The notes beneath the pieces were generated by a model. The model did not search any database. It saw only the letters and a list, made by a program, of their open reading frames with translations, and was not told the DNA's origin. DNA of 64,000 bases from Pseudomonadota bacterium (lineage in GTDB: Bacteria > Pseudomonadota > Gammaproteobacteria > Pseudomonadales > Moraxellaceae): NCBI GenBank assembly GCA_023393635.1, contig JAEWKT010000042.1, positions 21,300 through 85,299 of the forward strand, written 5' to 3'. The translations under genes and the position numbers were made by a program. Shown here piece after piece: positions 17,101 to 26,605 of the stretch; position 1 is the first letter of the stretch, and every line of letters starts with the position of its first letter.

Positions 17101-19785
17101 ATGATGAATAAAAATCAGGCGACTTTTGGATCAAAATGGTTTTTGGCTCTGCAACTGGTCTTGTTGTTCCTTGGCATTAGCAGCTTATGTTATGCCAACG
17201 CTGCGCCACTGGCAGGCAGTGTGATCAGTAATATGGCTATTGGTGAATATAAAGAAGAAGGCTCAAGCGTGGTACAAGTGAGCCGTTCCAATCTGGTAAA
17301 AACCACTATTATTCCTGTCTATGCACATACCCTTACTGCCAACCGTAACGTACAAAGCAGTGCTGGCCAGCGGGTATTTTTTTCACATGAGCTCACCAAC
17401 ACGGGCAATATTACCGATCGCTACAACTTGCTTGCGATCAACCTGAGTGGCGATGGCTTTGACTACGACAATGTTGTGGTGTATCTCGACGCAAACCGTG
17501 ATGGCATGCCTGATGGCAATGCCATTAGCAGCTATAGTCTGGCAGCAGGTGAGTCGGTTGGGTTAATTGTAGGCGCTACCGTTCCAGTAGGAACCGCGAA
17601 TGCGCTAAATGGTGATGCGCGTCTAACAGCAACCTCTCAGGCCAATGCGCAGGCCTTACAAAATACAGACCGTAGCATAGTAAGTAATCAGGCAGTGATT
17701 TTGGTGCGTAAAGCATTTTCAGTCACACAAGCGGGTTTCAACGATATTGTGACTGTACGGCTGGACTATGAAAACCGCGGTGCAACAGCCAGTGGAACAG
17801 TCAGCATTAGCGATGTTTTATTGCCTGCGCAACTAAGCTATGTCAATGATAATACCGAAAACTGGAATGGTCAGATTGTTAACCCAGCCACTGGTAGCAA
17901 TGATCCAGCAGGCATTGACTATAGTGTCAGTGGCAATACTATTAATGCAGTTATTAGCAGCGTACCTGCCAATAGTAGTGGCTTTATTCAGTTTAAAATC
18001 AGGGTTAATCAAGCCAATGCTGGTCAAATACCAAATATCGTGTCGGTTAGCTATGATAATGACAATAATAACAGCACGCCAAATTTGAGTACTACCAGTA
18101 ACAAAGCTATTTTAACCATTAAACCCCGCTATGGCGTTGAAATTAACGGTGTGGCCAGTAGTCCTAGCAATGCCACATCAGATAATCTGGTGGTGGCGCT
18201 TCCCGCAAGCTCAGGCGGTGATATTGTATTTAGAAACTATGTGTGGAATACAGGCAATAGCGAAGACCGATTTAATTTAACCTTTACTAATGACACTTTT
18301 CCAACGCCACATCAGGTTGAGTTTTATCGGGCGGATGGAGTGACGCCGCTACTGGACAGTAATGGTGATGGTATTCCTGACACAGGATTATTGGCAGTAG
18401 GTGAGAAGCTTGAAATTGTTGTGCGCTTGCGCTTGCCAACTACTGTTACGGCTATTGCGGCAAACAGCTACAGCATTTTCCCACGTGCGCAATCCATAGG
18501 CGACAGCACTAAGATAGACACCGTTGAAGACCGCGGTAGCATTATTACTAGCAATGCTAATCGTCTGGTGGATTTAATTAATAGCCCTGAAACCAGTAAC
18601 AATGGCGCGGGTAATGGCGCAGTGAGCAATAATGGCAATCCCTGGAAAACCCTGAGCACCAATACTTTGGGAACAGTAGTTTTCCCGTTATCTGTTAGAC
18701 ATATTGGTACGCCAACAGCCTATGATTTAAGTATTGATAGCGATGGTAATTTTAGCCAGATTGAACTGCCAGCAGGTATCAATGCTGTACGTTTTTATGA
18801 GTCCACTTCCAATAGTTGCACGAGCTTGGGCAAGCAAATTGAACAAACGCGCTTGCTGGCAGATGGCGAAAGCCAAGTGTATTGTGCCGTATTAAGCATT
18901 GCCGCTGATGCCTCTAGCGCCAGCAATATCCCTGTCTATTTTAAAGTGGCTTCTGCTACCTATGTCAGTTCCAATAACTCAAGTAACCCAGGTTTTGATA
19001 CCTTGCTTAATGCCATCAATATTAGCAATTTAAATAGCGTAGGCACTGTAGTACTCACCCCAGACTTGCGTGGTCAAATTGCGCCTAATGGTACGATTGT
19101 CTATAGCCATAGCTTGAGCAATAACAGCGCGTCTGCTTTAACTGGTGGCTATACTTTAAGTACCATCAACGATAAAGCAGGATTTAGCACCACGCTTTAT
19201 CTCGATAGTAATAATAATGGTGAACTGGATAGTACTGATACCCTGATTACTGAAACCACCAATATCAACACCACCCCACTGGCTGCAGGTGGGCAATTGC
19301 GTATTTTTGCCAAAGTCCAGCACAATGGTGACGGTGCAACAGGCGTCATCAATGCTGGGCAGATTAACCTGCGAAGTAATGGCAGTATTGTAAGTAGTGT
19401 CACTGACATTACGACCATCAGTGTCACTCAAATCCGCTTAAGAAAATTGCAGGCTAAAGATGATAACTGTGATGGCGTGGCTGAAGGCAATTATACCGCT
19501 GCAACATTAACCATTGGTCGTAATCCAGACGGGACGGGTCAATGTGTATTGTACCGCGTAACCGTACAAAATCAGGGCTCATCTAATATTGGTGCCTTTA
19601 ACTTCCGCGATAGCACACCCGCCAGCACGGTGATGGCCACTGCGCCCGTGTGCGCTGGCTGTAGCGCAGGCACCATCAGTGCCCCAGCCATAGGCCAGAC
19701 GGGTAGCCTAAGTGGCACTGTGCCAGCAGTAGCCAGTGGTGCAAGTCATACTTTTGAATTTGGGGTGCGCTATGTCGGGCAGTAA
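17101..19785 (+). CDS. Secreted DUF11-type surface protein, paralog 2 (894 residues)
   Basis: Close architectural paralog of the preceding gene, 24 bases downstream and nearly equal in length. The signal peptide ends near YANA. The mature protein starts APLAGSVISNMAIGEY, matching the shared N-terminal module. DxNxDG-like loops occur at the same relative places as in paralog 1 (DANRDGMPDG, DSNGDGIPDTG, DSNNNGELDSTD), and the C-terminal domain carries AKDDNC and GQCVLYR. The very end has two extra Cys, CAGC. AGG sits 9-11 bases before the ATG at 17101; the adjacent second ATG at 17104 is equally possible. The sequences have diverged although the module order is the same, so this looks like an old tandem duplication. 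Probably secreted by Sec and assembled at the cell surface. Confidence 0.82.
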   Translation: MMNKNQATFGSKWFLALQLVLLFLGISSLCYANAAPLAGSVISNMAIGEYKEEGSSVVQVSRSNLVKTTIIPVYAHTLTANRNVQSSAGQRVFFSHELTNTGNITDRYNLLAINLSGDGFDYDNVVVYLDANRDGMPDGNAISSYSLAAGESVGLIVGATVPVGTANALNGDARLTATSQANAQALQNTDRSIVSNQAVILVRKAFSVTQAGFNDIVTVRLDYENRGATASGTVSISDVLLPAQLSYVNDNTENWNGQIVNPATGSNDPAGIDYSVSGNTINAVISSVPANSSGFIQFKIRVNQANAGQIPNIVSVSYDNDNNNSTPNLSTTSNKAILTIKPRYGVEINGVASSPSNATSDNLVVALPASSGGDIVFRNYVWNTGNSEDRFNLTFTNDTFPTPHQVEFYRADGVTPLLDSNGDGIPDTGLLAVGEKLEIVVRLRLPTTVTAIAANSYSIFPRAQSIGDSTKIDTVEDRGSIITSNANRLVDLINSPETSNNGAGNGAVSNNGNPWKTLSTNTLGTVVFPLSVRHIGTPTAYDLSIDSDGNFSQIELPAGINAVRFYESTSNSCTSLGKQIEQTRLLADGESQVYCAVLSIAADASSASNIPVYFKVASATYVSSNNSSNPGFDTLLNAINISNLNSVGTVVLTPDLRGQIAPNGTIVYSHSLSNNSASALTGGYTLSTINDKAGFSTTLYLDSNNNGELDSTDTLITETTNINTTPLAAGGQLRIFAKVQHNGDGATGVINAGQINLRSNGSIVSSVTDITTISVTQIRLRKLQAKDDNCDGVAEGNYTAATLTIGRNPDGTGQCVLYRVTVQNQGSSNIGAFNFRDSTPASTVMATAPVCAGCSAGTISAPAIGQTGSLSGTVPAVASGASHTFEFGVRYVGQ

Positions 19786-19819
19786 GCTTATGTATAAAAA
19801 TTTAGCAGGGAATAACAAC

Positions 19820-22800
19820 ATGCCAGCCCAGCCTGTAACCGTCAGTCAAACTGGACAGACCATGAACCTGTCAGGCACTTCCCACAGAATAATGTCAATA
19901 TGGCTAAAAACTGCCATACTTGTCTTGCTAGGTGCAAGCTCAGCTATATATGCAGCACCACCGACTATGGAGTTGTTTAGTGGTGGTGGTATCACAACTG
20001 CTCTAGGGCCAAGTATTTCTGAGCAAACAAATACTTACGCTTTTAATATTGATAATCCCACATCAAATATTGGCTCAGATATTTACTATCCTAAAACACA
20101 GGTTAAGTATAACTTTGATAATCAACAGTTTGGTAGTACAACAACTAATGCTGGGATGGTTTTTGGTGGGGATAACCAGGTAATTTATATTCCTTTAAGC
20201 GACCAAGGTGGGCCTGTAGATACAGATTTTGCTTCTAGCCGATTGAATGGTGCTAACCCACAGGGAATTAATACAAATACTAATTACGGTACTCGAATTT
20301 TATTAAGAACAGGCCAGCTTGGTACTGCCTATAGTCGTGTAACTACAAGTGTAAATGGTGGGCTTGGACATTACATTGGAGATATCGTTGTTACTTGGCC
20401 TAGACCTGTATTTAATCCAGTAATTAATGTATCGGGGCTTGGCGGAACGGTTGGAACTTCAACCAGTATCGGTATATCTGCACAATTTGAGCTTACAAAT
20501 GCTCCATCAGGAACAACTATTTCATTATTAGCAGGTAGAAGTCTAGATGTATCGGGCTTCACAATTAGAAATAATGCAACAAAATTAGGTGCTACTACTG
20601 GTTTAGGAGGAGCTAGCGGTAGTATTCAAATTTCAAACTCTAATCCCATTAGTTCTCTTCGTTTTAAGGTATATATAAAAAGTGATGCCACTACTAATAG
20701 TGGCAATAATTGGGGAAGTGCTACAGCAGGTGATGCATTTTTATTTAGTGCTGCCAGCGTGGATTCTACCGTTGGTGACCTTTATATAAGCAAAACCAAC
20801 AATACCAACTCTGTCGTGCAAGGTGCCTCCACCACTTATACCGTGCGCGTTACCAATGCGGGGCCAAGTACTATTGCGACCCCCGTTTTAAAAGATAGCA
20901 ATGGTACAGGATTAACAGCAACAGCCGTAGCCTGTAGTAGTGCCAGCGGTAATAAGTGTACCAGTGCGCCCACTTTAGCCAGTTTAAGTAATGGCATTAT
21001 CATTGCCTCACTAGCTAGTGGGGAGTTCTATGAAATTCTGGTGACGTCCAATGTCACGGCCAGTAGTGGTAATGTGACCAATACGGCCACAGTTGAATTA
21101 CCTAATTTTGCTTCCTCAACAGGTGCGAGCTGCGTTACATCGGGTGGCATTAGCCGCAGTTATAACCAAACAACAGGGACTTGTACCACTACCGATACCG
21201 ACAGCGTAACATCTGGCACTAATCTGGCTATTAGTAAAACTGGTACTGCTTCTGTTAAAGCAGGCCAACCAGTCAGCTATACAATAAAAGTATGGAACAA
21301 AGGCTCTGCTGCAGTTACTGATGCGGTCATGACTGATAACGTGCCTACCAATATTTCTGGTGTTTATTTACAGTGTACAGCCACTGGGACAGCAACTTGT
21401 GGCACTTATAATAGCTATGTGGCCAATAGCAACACCAGAACCGCCACTGGTATTAACTTACCAGTTGATGCAACAGGCAATACCAATTATGTGACGTATA
21501 GCGTGTCTGGTCTGGCCTATCAGACAGGTTCGTTTACCAATACTGCTACAGTCAGCTCAGCAGCTTTCACTGAAATTGATGAGGTCGATAATACTGCATC
21601 CCAACCCACCACCATTACGGTAGATGCACCGATCACAGCAGGAAGTGCGGCCAATCAATGTCTGGCTTCACAGGCGGCCAATGTGATTACGCCTTTGGCA
21701 TTTACAGGCTATTCAAACAATAACACGACCCAAACCCAAAACATGACGATCAATAGCGCAGGTACAAGCTATGGCACAGGTACCAATGGTGCAATTGTCG
21801 TCAATGGAAAAATTAACTGGTCATACGGTAATCCGCGGATTACTGGTGCCACCATGACGATTTATATCAATGGCACAGCCTATGCGGTAATGACCACGGT
21901 CGGAGCAAGTTCCAACCCAAGTCAGGCAACCTGGACGGCCTTAAATGGTGCTTCCATTACGCCAAGCACTGCAGCCCTAGGTTCTTATAATGATGGAAAC
22001 AACCCAATTGCGTTTAGCCTGACATTGCCCACAAATGTCAGCAATGTAACCTCAGGCTATGTAGAGTTTAAAAATATCAGTCCGACCAATTCCAATAATA
22101 TGGCAGGGGATGATATTGGCATCGCGGTTGATTCCATTTTGCAATGCCAAAAACCCGTTGTTAAAATCGCCAAGGTTTCCAATGGCGGTACAGGAACATT
22201 TGGTTTTACTGGATTGACCAACCTGAGTAATAGCTCTGGCACTGCTGTCACTACAGATAGTGTTACCACGGCCACAGCAGGTACAGCGGCAACCTCTAGC
22301 CAGATCAACTATGCTACGGCTAATAATACTGCGGTTGGAATTACCGAAGCTGTAGCTTCCAATTATAGTCTTACTGCGGCTACCTGTACCGATGCCAATA
22401 GCGTAGTCACAGGTAATAGGGGTAGCTTTGGTAGTTTGTCTGGCAATACCTTAACCATTCCCGCTGCCAATGTGAAATATGGTGCCAACCTCACTTGTAC
22501 TTTCAGCAATACAAAACAGCGCACGTTAACTTTAAGAAAAACTTGGGTCAATGCGCGGATTAATGATGCGGCCACCATCACTGCAACGGGTTTAAATAGT
22601 TTTGCTTCTGTAGCCAATAGTGCGAATGAAACTGATGCAGCTGCGGCACAGGCAGTGGCAGTAGGTAGTACTGTAACTCTTGGTGAAAATATCTCAACGG
22701 GTGTGGGCTTATATAATGCCGCACTGGCCTGTAATCAAACCAATGGCGGTGCTGCTGTACCATTAACTGGCAACAATCTGACCATGCCAGATGCTGACGT

Positions 22801-25765
22801 GACATGCACCTATACCAATAGTCGCAAGTCGGCTACTTTGATCCTATCTAAAATCTGGTCAGCGGGCAGCATTGCAGGTAACACTGCCACCGTTACTAGT
22901 AGTGGTTTTACCAATACTGCAAGCTCAGGCACCTCAACCGCAACTGCGGCAGGTAACACCACGACAGGAACCAGCGTCACAGTGTATGCTGGCGAAACTG
23001 GAACCATCAGCGAAGCTTTTGGTGTAGGTAATGCCAGCAATTACAACGCTACCCTTGCCTGTAGTGGTAACAGCACGGCACTAACGGGCAATAGTCTGAC
23101 TATTAATCCAGCTGATACGGCCATTAACTGTAGCTACACCAATACAGTGACTGGCGCAGACCTTAGCATTGACAAGACTGGAATTAGCAGCGTGACGCAA
23201 GGCAGTAATGTCAGCTATACCATCAAAGTATGGAATAGGGGGCCAAACGTTGCCAATAACAGCACTTTTACTGATAACGTCCCTGCTGCTTTAACTAATG
23301 TAAGCTGGACTTGCGCAGCCAGTGGTAGCGCAGTATGTGGTACAGCCAGTGGTACCAGCAACACTATCAGTGTCACGACTGGTAATTTGCCAGTGAATAC
23401 CAGCAGTACCGCGCCCACTAGTGGTAGTTATTTAACCTTTACCGTGACTGGTACAGCCAGCACAGTGGGCAATATTACCAATACGGCAACTATTGCCGTG
23501 ACCACTGGCATTGATCCAGTAACTAATAACAACAGCAGTAGTACCAGTACGACAGTTAATCCACCTGCCGCGATTACGCCCGACACGCCACAAAAAGAAG
23601 CACGTTTTACCATCACGCCTGATCTACCAACGATTTATCGTGGGCAAGCTGGCACACAACTGGTGAATATAAAAAATGAAGGCCCTGATAATGCCAGTGG
23701 CACGGTTGCAACGTTTAAACCCCGTACCCAAACTGGGGTGACTGTCACCAGTGTAAAAGTAGCTAATGGTGCTAACTGTACCCTGATAGGCGGTGAGTGG
23801 TCATGTTCAGTAGGCAATGTAGCTAATGGGGTTACTTTTCAGCTAGAAGTGAGCTATGACACCACTGTTTCTGCAAACTTGGGTACGGCTATTCAAGCGG
23901 ATATTCGGGTGAATAGTAATGAATTTAACCCAGGTAGTGGTGTGGGTGAAACTCTTTACAAAGTATGGGGTAGTAATCAGCAAAATGAGACGCGTCCCAA
24001 TGGGGCGTTCTGGGCAGGTTTTAAAGGCCCAGAGGGTTCAACCCCAACTAGTGGTTATGACGATGAAACCACGCCTATTGTTAATGCATGGCCTATTGGT
24101 CAAGCCAGCCCAACTGGATCATATCTGGTCACAGCCGTACCAGGCATCAATAACAATATTTATGCAGCTTCCAGCATCACCGCCAGCCCGATGATCAACC
24201 GCATTATTAGCAATATGAGCACTGATCCTGCACGTAGTGTGACATTACCTTCTTTAATTAGTACAAGTGCAGGTGATAACCGCCGTGCTTGGGAATTTAG
24301 AACTGGTGTGTATGTACCGCAAGCCACCAATGTGACCTTATGTATTGGCAATACGTCGGTGGGTATTGATGATGGGGCTTATATCGTACTGGATGGCCAA
24401 ATCATTGGCACACAGGACAGCTATGCACCAGGCGGTTATGTGTCTGCTACCGTGGCCTTTACCGAAGGTTATCACAGCTTGAGCTATCGGATTCTTAACC
24501 AGAACACCTACAAGGATGAGCAGTCTCAGGGTTTATACGGTGCCATTGGCATTTTGTACAACGGCAGCTGTAATGTGGCGGGCTATGATGCATGGGTTAA
24601 TACCCAAATCCCAGCCAGCATTAATATTATCGAAAAACCTCAAGTGACTATCACTGGTCAGGTATTTGAAGATAACAGTGGTTCTACAGGTATTAATAGC
24701 AATGCCTATAACGGTATTAAAGATGCAGGTGAACTGGGCATTGCAGACAGCGTAGTCAGCATTAACAACTGTAACAACACCACCGCCATTGCCACTACCA
24801 AAACCGACGCCAACGGTGACTATCGCTTTAGCCTATTGCCTACTGATCTGCCCGCAGGTAATTTTTGCATTGCCCAGACCAATCTGACAGGTTATTCCTC
24901 GGTTAGTGGCAGCACGGGTTATAACCGTGCTGTGGATCGTATTCAGGTAGCGAATACTGGCGCAGCGACTTATAGCAACCATAATTTTGGTGATGCGCGC
25001 TTAAATGCGGTGCTAACAGAAGACGGGCAAAAGACCATTCAAGCGGGCGGCGTGGTTGATTATCCACATACCTTGACTAGCCAAAGTGTGTTAACCATCA
25101 ATAGCTTGAATCAATTCAGCTCACAGCAACCCAATACAGCCACTGATGCACCCTGGCAGGCATTGTTGTACCGCGACACCAACTGTAATGGTCAGGTTGA
25201 CAGTGGCGAAGTATTAATCACGTCCCAATTGCCGCTTAGCTTAAAAAACAATGAAAAAATTTGTCTGGTACAGCGGGTATATTCGCCTGTAACAGCCAGT
25301 ATGGGTGCGCAGCATATCGGTCAGCTTCAAGCCAGTTTTAACGTCATATTGGCAGATACTACCCAAATTTCAGGTGTAAGCGACAAGCGTCAGGACACCA
25401 CCTTGCTGGGTAGTGCAGGCTTAAACATGCAAAAAATGGTACGCAATGTAGCAAGCTGCGTATCGACACCTGCAAATGATACGGGGTTCAGCTTGCAAAA
25501 TGAGGTACAAAATGGGGGTTATTTAGAGTATGAAATTACCTATCGCAATAACAGCCTTAAAAATCTGGTTGATATCAGTGTCAAAGACAGTGTGCCATCA
25601 GGGACAATATTCCAGAACAACATGTGCTATATCAGCCCAACAGGAATTTGCACGCCCAGTAAAACTGGAGACGCCTTGTTATGGCAAATCGGGGGCACTT
25701 TATTGCCCAATCAGCAAGGCAAAGTCAGATTTTGTGTACAAACACAGCCTCTGTCTGTACCTTAA
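19820..25765 (+). CDS. Giant multidomain secreted surface protein (1981 residues)
   Basis: The open frame begins upstream of 19820, but the start at 19820 has AGGGA in front and a hydrophobic signal ending in SAIYA, so I use it; the gene then begins 34 bases after paralog 2. Modules by rough residue: 55-310 an N-terminal region unlike its neighbours; DUF11 at 320-440, 465-600 and 1110-1235 (SKTNNTNSVVQG, SKTGTASVKAG, DKTGISSVTQG); a region with CLASQAANVITPLAF at 610-770; three tandem repeats at 780-1110; a PA14/GLEYA-like sandwich at about 1420-1590 (WEFRTGVYVPQATNV, DDGAYIVLDG, GYHSLSYR); an SdrD-B-like Cna-type domain at 1610-1730 (GQVFEDN, KTDANGDYRFSLLP); and a C-terminal DUF11 pair with several Cys. 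A PA14-like fold in a surface protein often binds sugars, so this may be the tip or adhesive component; that is inference. Confidence 0.78.
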   Translation: MPAQPVTVSQTGQTMNLSGTSHRIMSIWLKTAILVLLGASSAIYAAPPTMELFSGGGITTALGPSISEQTNTYAFNIDNPTSNIGSDIYYPKTQVKYNFDNQQFGSTTTNAGMVFGGDNQVIYIPLSDQGGPVDTDFASSRLNGANPQGINTNTNYGTRILLRTGQLGTAYSRVTTSVNGGLGHYIGDIVVTWPRPVFNPVINVSGLGGTVGTSTSIGISAQFELTNAPSGTTISLLAGRSLDVSGFTIRNNATKLGATTGLGGASGSIQISNSNPISSLRFKVYIKSDATTNSGNNWGSATAGDAFLFSAASVDSTVGDLYISKTNNTNSVVQGASTTYTVRVTNAGPSTIATPVLKDSNGTGLTATAVACSSASGNKCTSAPTLASLSNGIIIASLASGEFYEILVTSNVTASSGNVTNTATVELPNFASSTGASCVTSGGISRSYNQTTGTCTTTDTDSVTSGTNLAISKTGTASVKAGQPVSYTIKVWNKGSAAVTDAVMTDNVPTNISGVYLQCTATGTATCGTYNSYVANSNTRTATGINLPVDATGNTNYVTYSVSGLAYQTGSFTNTATVSSAAFTEIDEVDNTASQPTTITVDAPITAGSAANQCLASQAANVITPLAFTGYSNNNTTQTQNMTINSAGTSYGTGTNGAIVVNGKINWSYGNPRITGATMTIYINGTAYAVMTTVGASSNPSQATWTALNGASITPSTAALGSYNDGNNPIAFSLTLPTNVSNVTSGYVEFKNISPTNSNNMAGDDIGIAVDSILQCQKPVVKIAKVSNGGTGTFGFTGLTNLSNSSGTAVTTDSVTTATAGTAATSSQINYATANNTAVGITEAVASNYSLTAATCTDANSVVTGNRGSFGSLSGNTLTIPAANVKYGANLTCTFSNTKQRTLTLRKTWVNARINDAATITATGLNSFASVANSANETDAAAAQAVAVGSTVTLGENISTGVGLYNAALACNQTNGGAAVPLTGNNLTMPDADVTCTYTNSRKSATLILSKIWSAGSIAGNTATVTSSGFTNTASSGTSTATAAGNTTTGTSVTVYAGETGTISEAFGVGNASNYNATLACSGNSTALTGNSLTINPADTAINCSYTNTVTGADLSIDKTGISSVTQGSNVSYTIKVWNRGPNVANNSTFTDNVPAALTNVSWTCAASGSAVCGTASGTSNTISVTTGNLPVNTSSTAPTSGSYLTFTVTGTASTVGNITNTATIAVTTGIDPVTNNNSSSTSTTVNPPAAITPDTPQKEARFTITPDLPTIYRGQAGTQLVNIKNEGPDNASGTVATFKPRTQTGVTVTSVKVANGANCTLIGGEWSCSVGNVANGVTFQLEVSYDTTVSANLGTAIQADIRVNSNEFNPGSGVGETLYKVWGSNQQNETRPNGAFWAGFKGPEGSTPTSGYDDETTPIVNAWPIGQASPTGSYLVTAVPGINNNIYAASSITASPMINRIISNMSTDPARSVTLPSLISTSAGDNRRAWEFRTGVYVPQATNVTLCIGNTSVGIDDGAYIVLDGQIIGTQDSYAPGGYVSATVAFTEGYHSLSYRILNQNTYKDEQSQGLYGAIGILYNGSCNVAGYDAWVNTQIPASINIIEKPQVTITGQVFEDNSGSTGINSNAYNGIKDAGELGIADSVVSINNCNNTTAIATTKTDANGDYRFSLLPTDLPAGNFCIAQTNLTGYSSVSGSTGYNRAVDRIQVANTGAATYSNHNFGDARLNAVLTEDGQKTIQAGGVVDYPHTLTSQSVLTINSLNQFSSQQPNTATDAPWQALLYRDTNCNGQVDSGEVLITSQLPLSLKNNEKICLVQRVYSPVTASMGAQHIGQLQASFNVILADTTQISGVSDKRQDTTLLGSAGLNMQKMVRNVASCVSTPANDTGFSLQNEVQNGGYLEYEITYRNNSLKNLVDISVKDSVPSGTIFQNNMCYISPTGICTPSKTGDALLWQIGGTLLPNQQGKVRFCVQTQPLSVP
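22158..23153 (+). repeat. Three tandem protein-level repeats within the giant surface protein
   Basis: Units of roughly 105-120 residues begin near VKIAKVSNGG, RTLTLRKTW and ATLILSKIW and each closes with a related strand: LTCTFSNT, VTCTYTNS and INCSYTNT. The spacing and the TLxLxKxW pattern suggest a prealbumin-like beta-sandwich repeat. The DNA itself has diverged, so recent recombination is not evident. Confidence 0.6.
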
Positions 25766-26068
25766 TTGAGCCTAATAAGATACGCTTGCTGTACTTCAGG
25801 CATTTAATTTAGTAATAACTATTAGGTTGTTATAGAAAAAGCGGTAGAGTAATAACCAGTGATTCGGTTAAAAATACCGCTTATCTACATTTACTTTGTA
25901 GTTTTAAGTAACAGTGGATGTTCTTTTGTAAAAAAGCTATATTAGTTAAATAGTGTGACGGACTAAGCGGTTTTTCACCTATTTGTAAAAATTTTTATCA
26001 ATAAAAGCGCTAAGTTCGCATGATAAGGCCTTAATCGCTAATGCACATACTTAGTTCTTGGAGTTATT
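25766..26068. other. 303-base intergenic region separating two parts of the surface locus
   Basis: No gene is seen. An inverted repeat AAGCGGTA (25839-25846) / TACCGCTT (25875-25882) with a 28-nt loop could end transcription from the upstream unit, although no T-run follows. The rest is AT-rich and may hold the promoter for the 166-residue gene; several TATATT/TATCAAT-like stretches exist but none has a convincing -35. A good GGAG ribosome site ends the region. Confidence 0.4.
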
Positions 26069-26569
26069 ATGCGTCCATTAAGTTCTCTAGTAGCCACATT
26101 TGCCGCCATTGGTATTTTGTCAGCAAGCAGTGTGGTATTAGCCGATGTCAATGCAGCTAAACCTGCCGTATCGGTTAATTTATCGGCTTATGAAATTAGT
26201 ATGAATAAAAAAGGCGAGTCCATCGTCAAGCCAGTAGATCAAGTCAAACCTAATGACATTATTGAATATCGTGCGACTTATACTAACAACACCAGTAAAA
26301 CCATCAATGGTCTGGTGGCCACATTGCCGATTCCTGCTGATACCAAGTTTCTAGCCAAATCATCTCCAGCCAAAGCACAGGCAAGTACCGATGGCATCAA
26401 TTTTGCCGCCATGCCACTAAAACGCAAAGTGGGTACGCAAATGGTCAATGTACCGCTGCAAGAATACCGTGCACTGCGCTGGACAGTGGCTGAATTACCT
26501 GCTGGGAAATCTATTACTGTAACTGCTCAAACCCGGGTCAATGGCACTACCAGTGCTGCTGACCAATAA
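26069..26569 (+). CDS. Small secreted single-domain protein of the surface locus (166 residues)
   Basis: Signal peptide of about 25 residues ending SSVVLA. The mature 140 residues form one DUF11-like beta-sandwich: VKPNDIIEYRATYTNNTSKTINGLV, then an IPADTKFL strand, then WTVAELPAGKSITVTAQTRVN. There are no Cys. The start has TTGGAG 7 bases upstream, one of the better ribosome sites in the locus. It comes first in a new transcription unit, 37 bases before the 912-residue paralog and upstream of a strong terminator, so it may be made in large amounts. A role as a small structural subunit, cap or periplasmic chaperone for the larger proteins would fit; nothing in the sequence decides among these. 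Confidence 0.78.
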   Translation: MRPLSSLVATFAAIGILSASSVVLADVNAAKPAVSVNLSAYEISMNKKGESIVKPVDQVKPNDIIEYRATYTNNTSKTINGLVATLPIPADTKFLAKSSPAKAQASTDGINFAAMPLKRKVGTQMVNVPLQEYRALRWTVAELPAGKSITVTAQTRVNGTTSAADQ

Positions 26570-26605
26570 ACTTCTTTAATTTAATAAGCACTTAGGGGCA
26601 TTAAG

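Noticed and set aside
19736..19819. N-terminal extension of the giant surface protein overlapping paralog 2
   Set aside because: The upstream part is the shadow of paralog 2's end in another frame; 19820 has a ribosome site and precedes the signal peptide.
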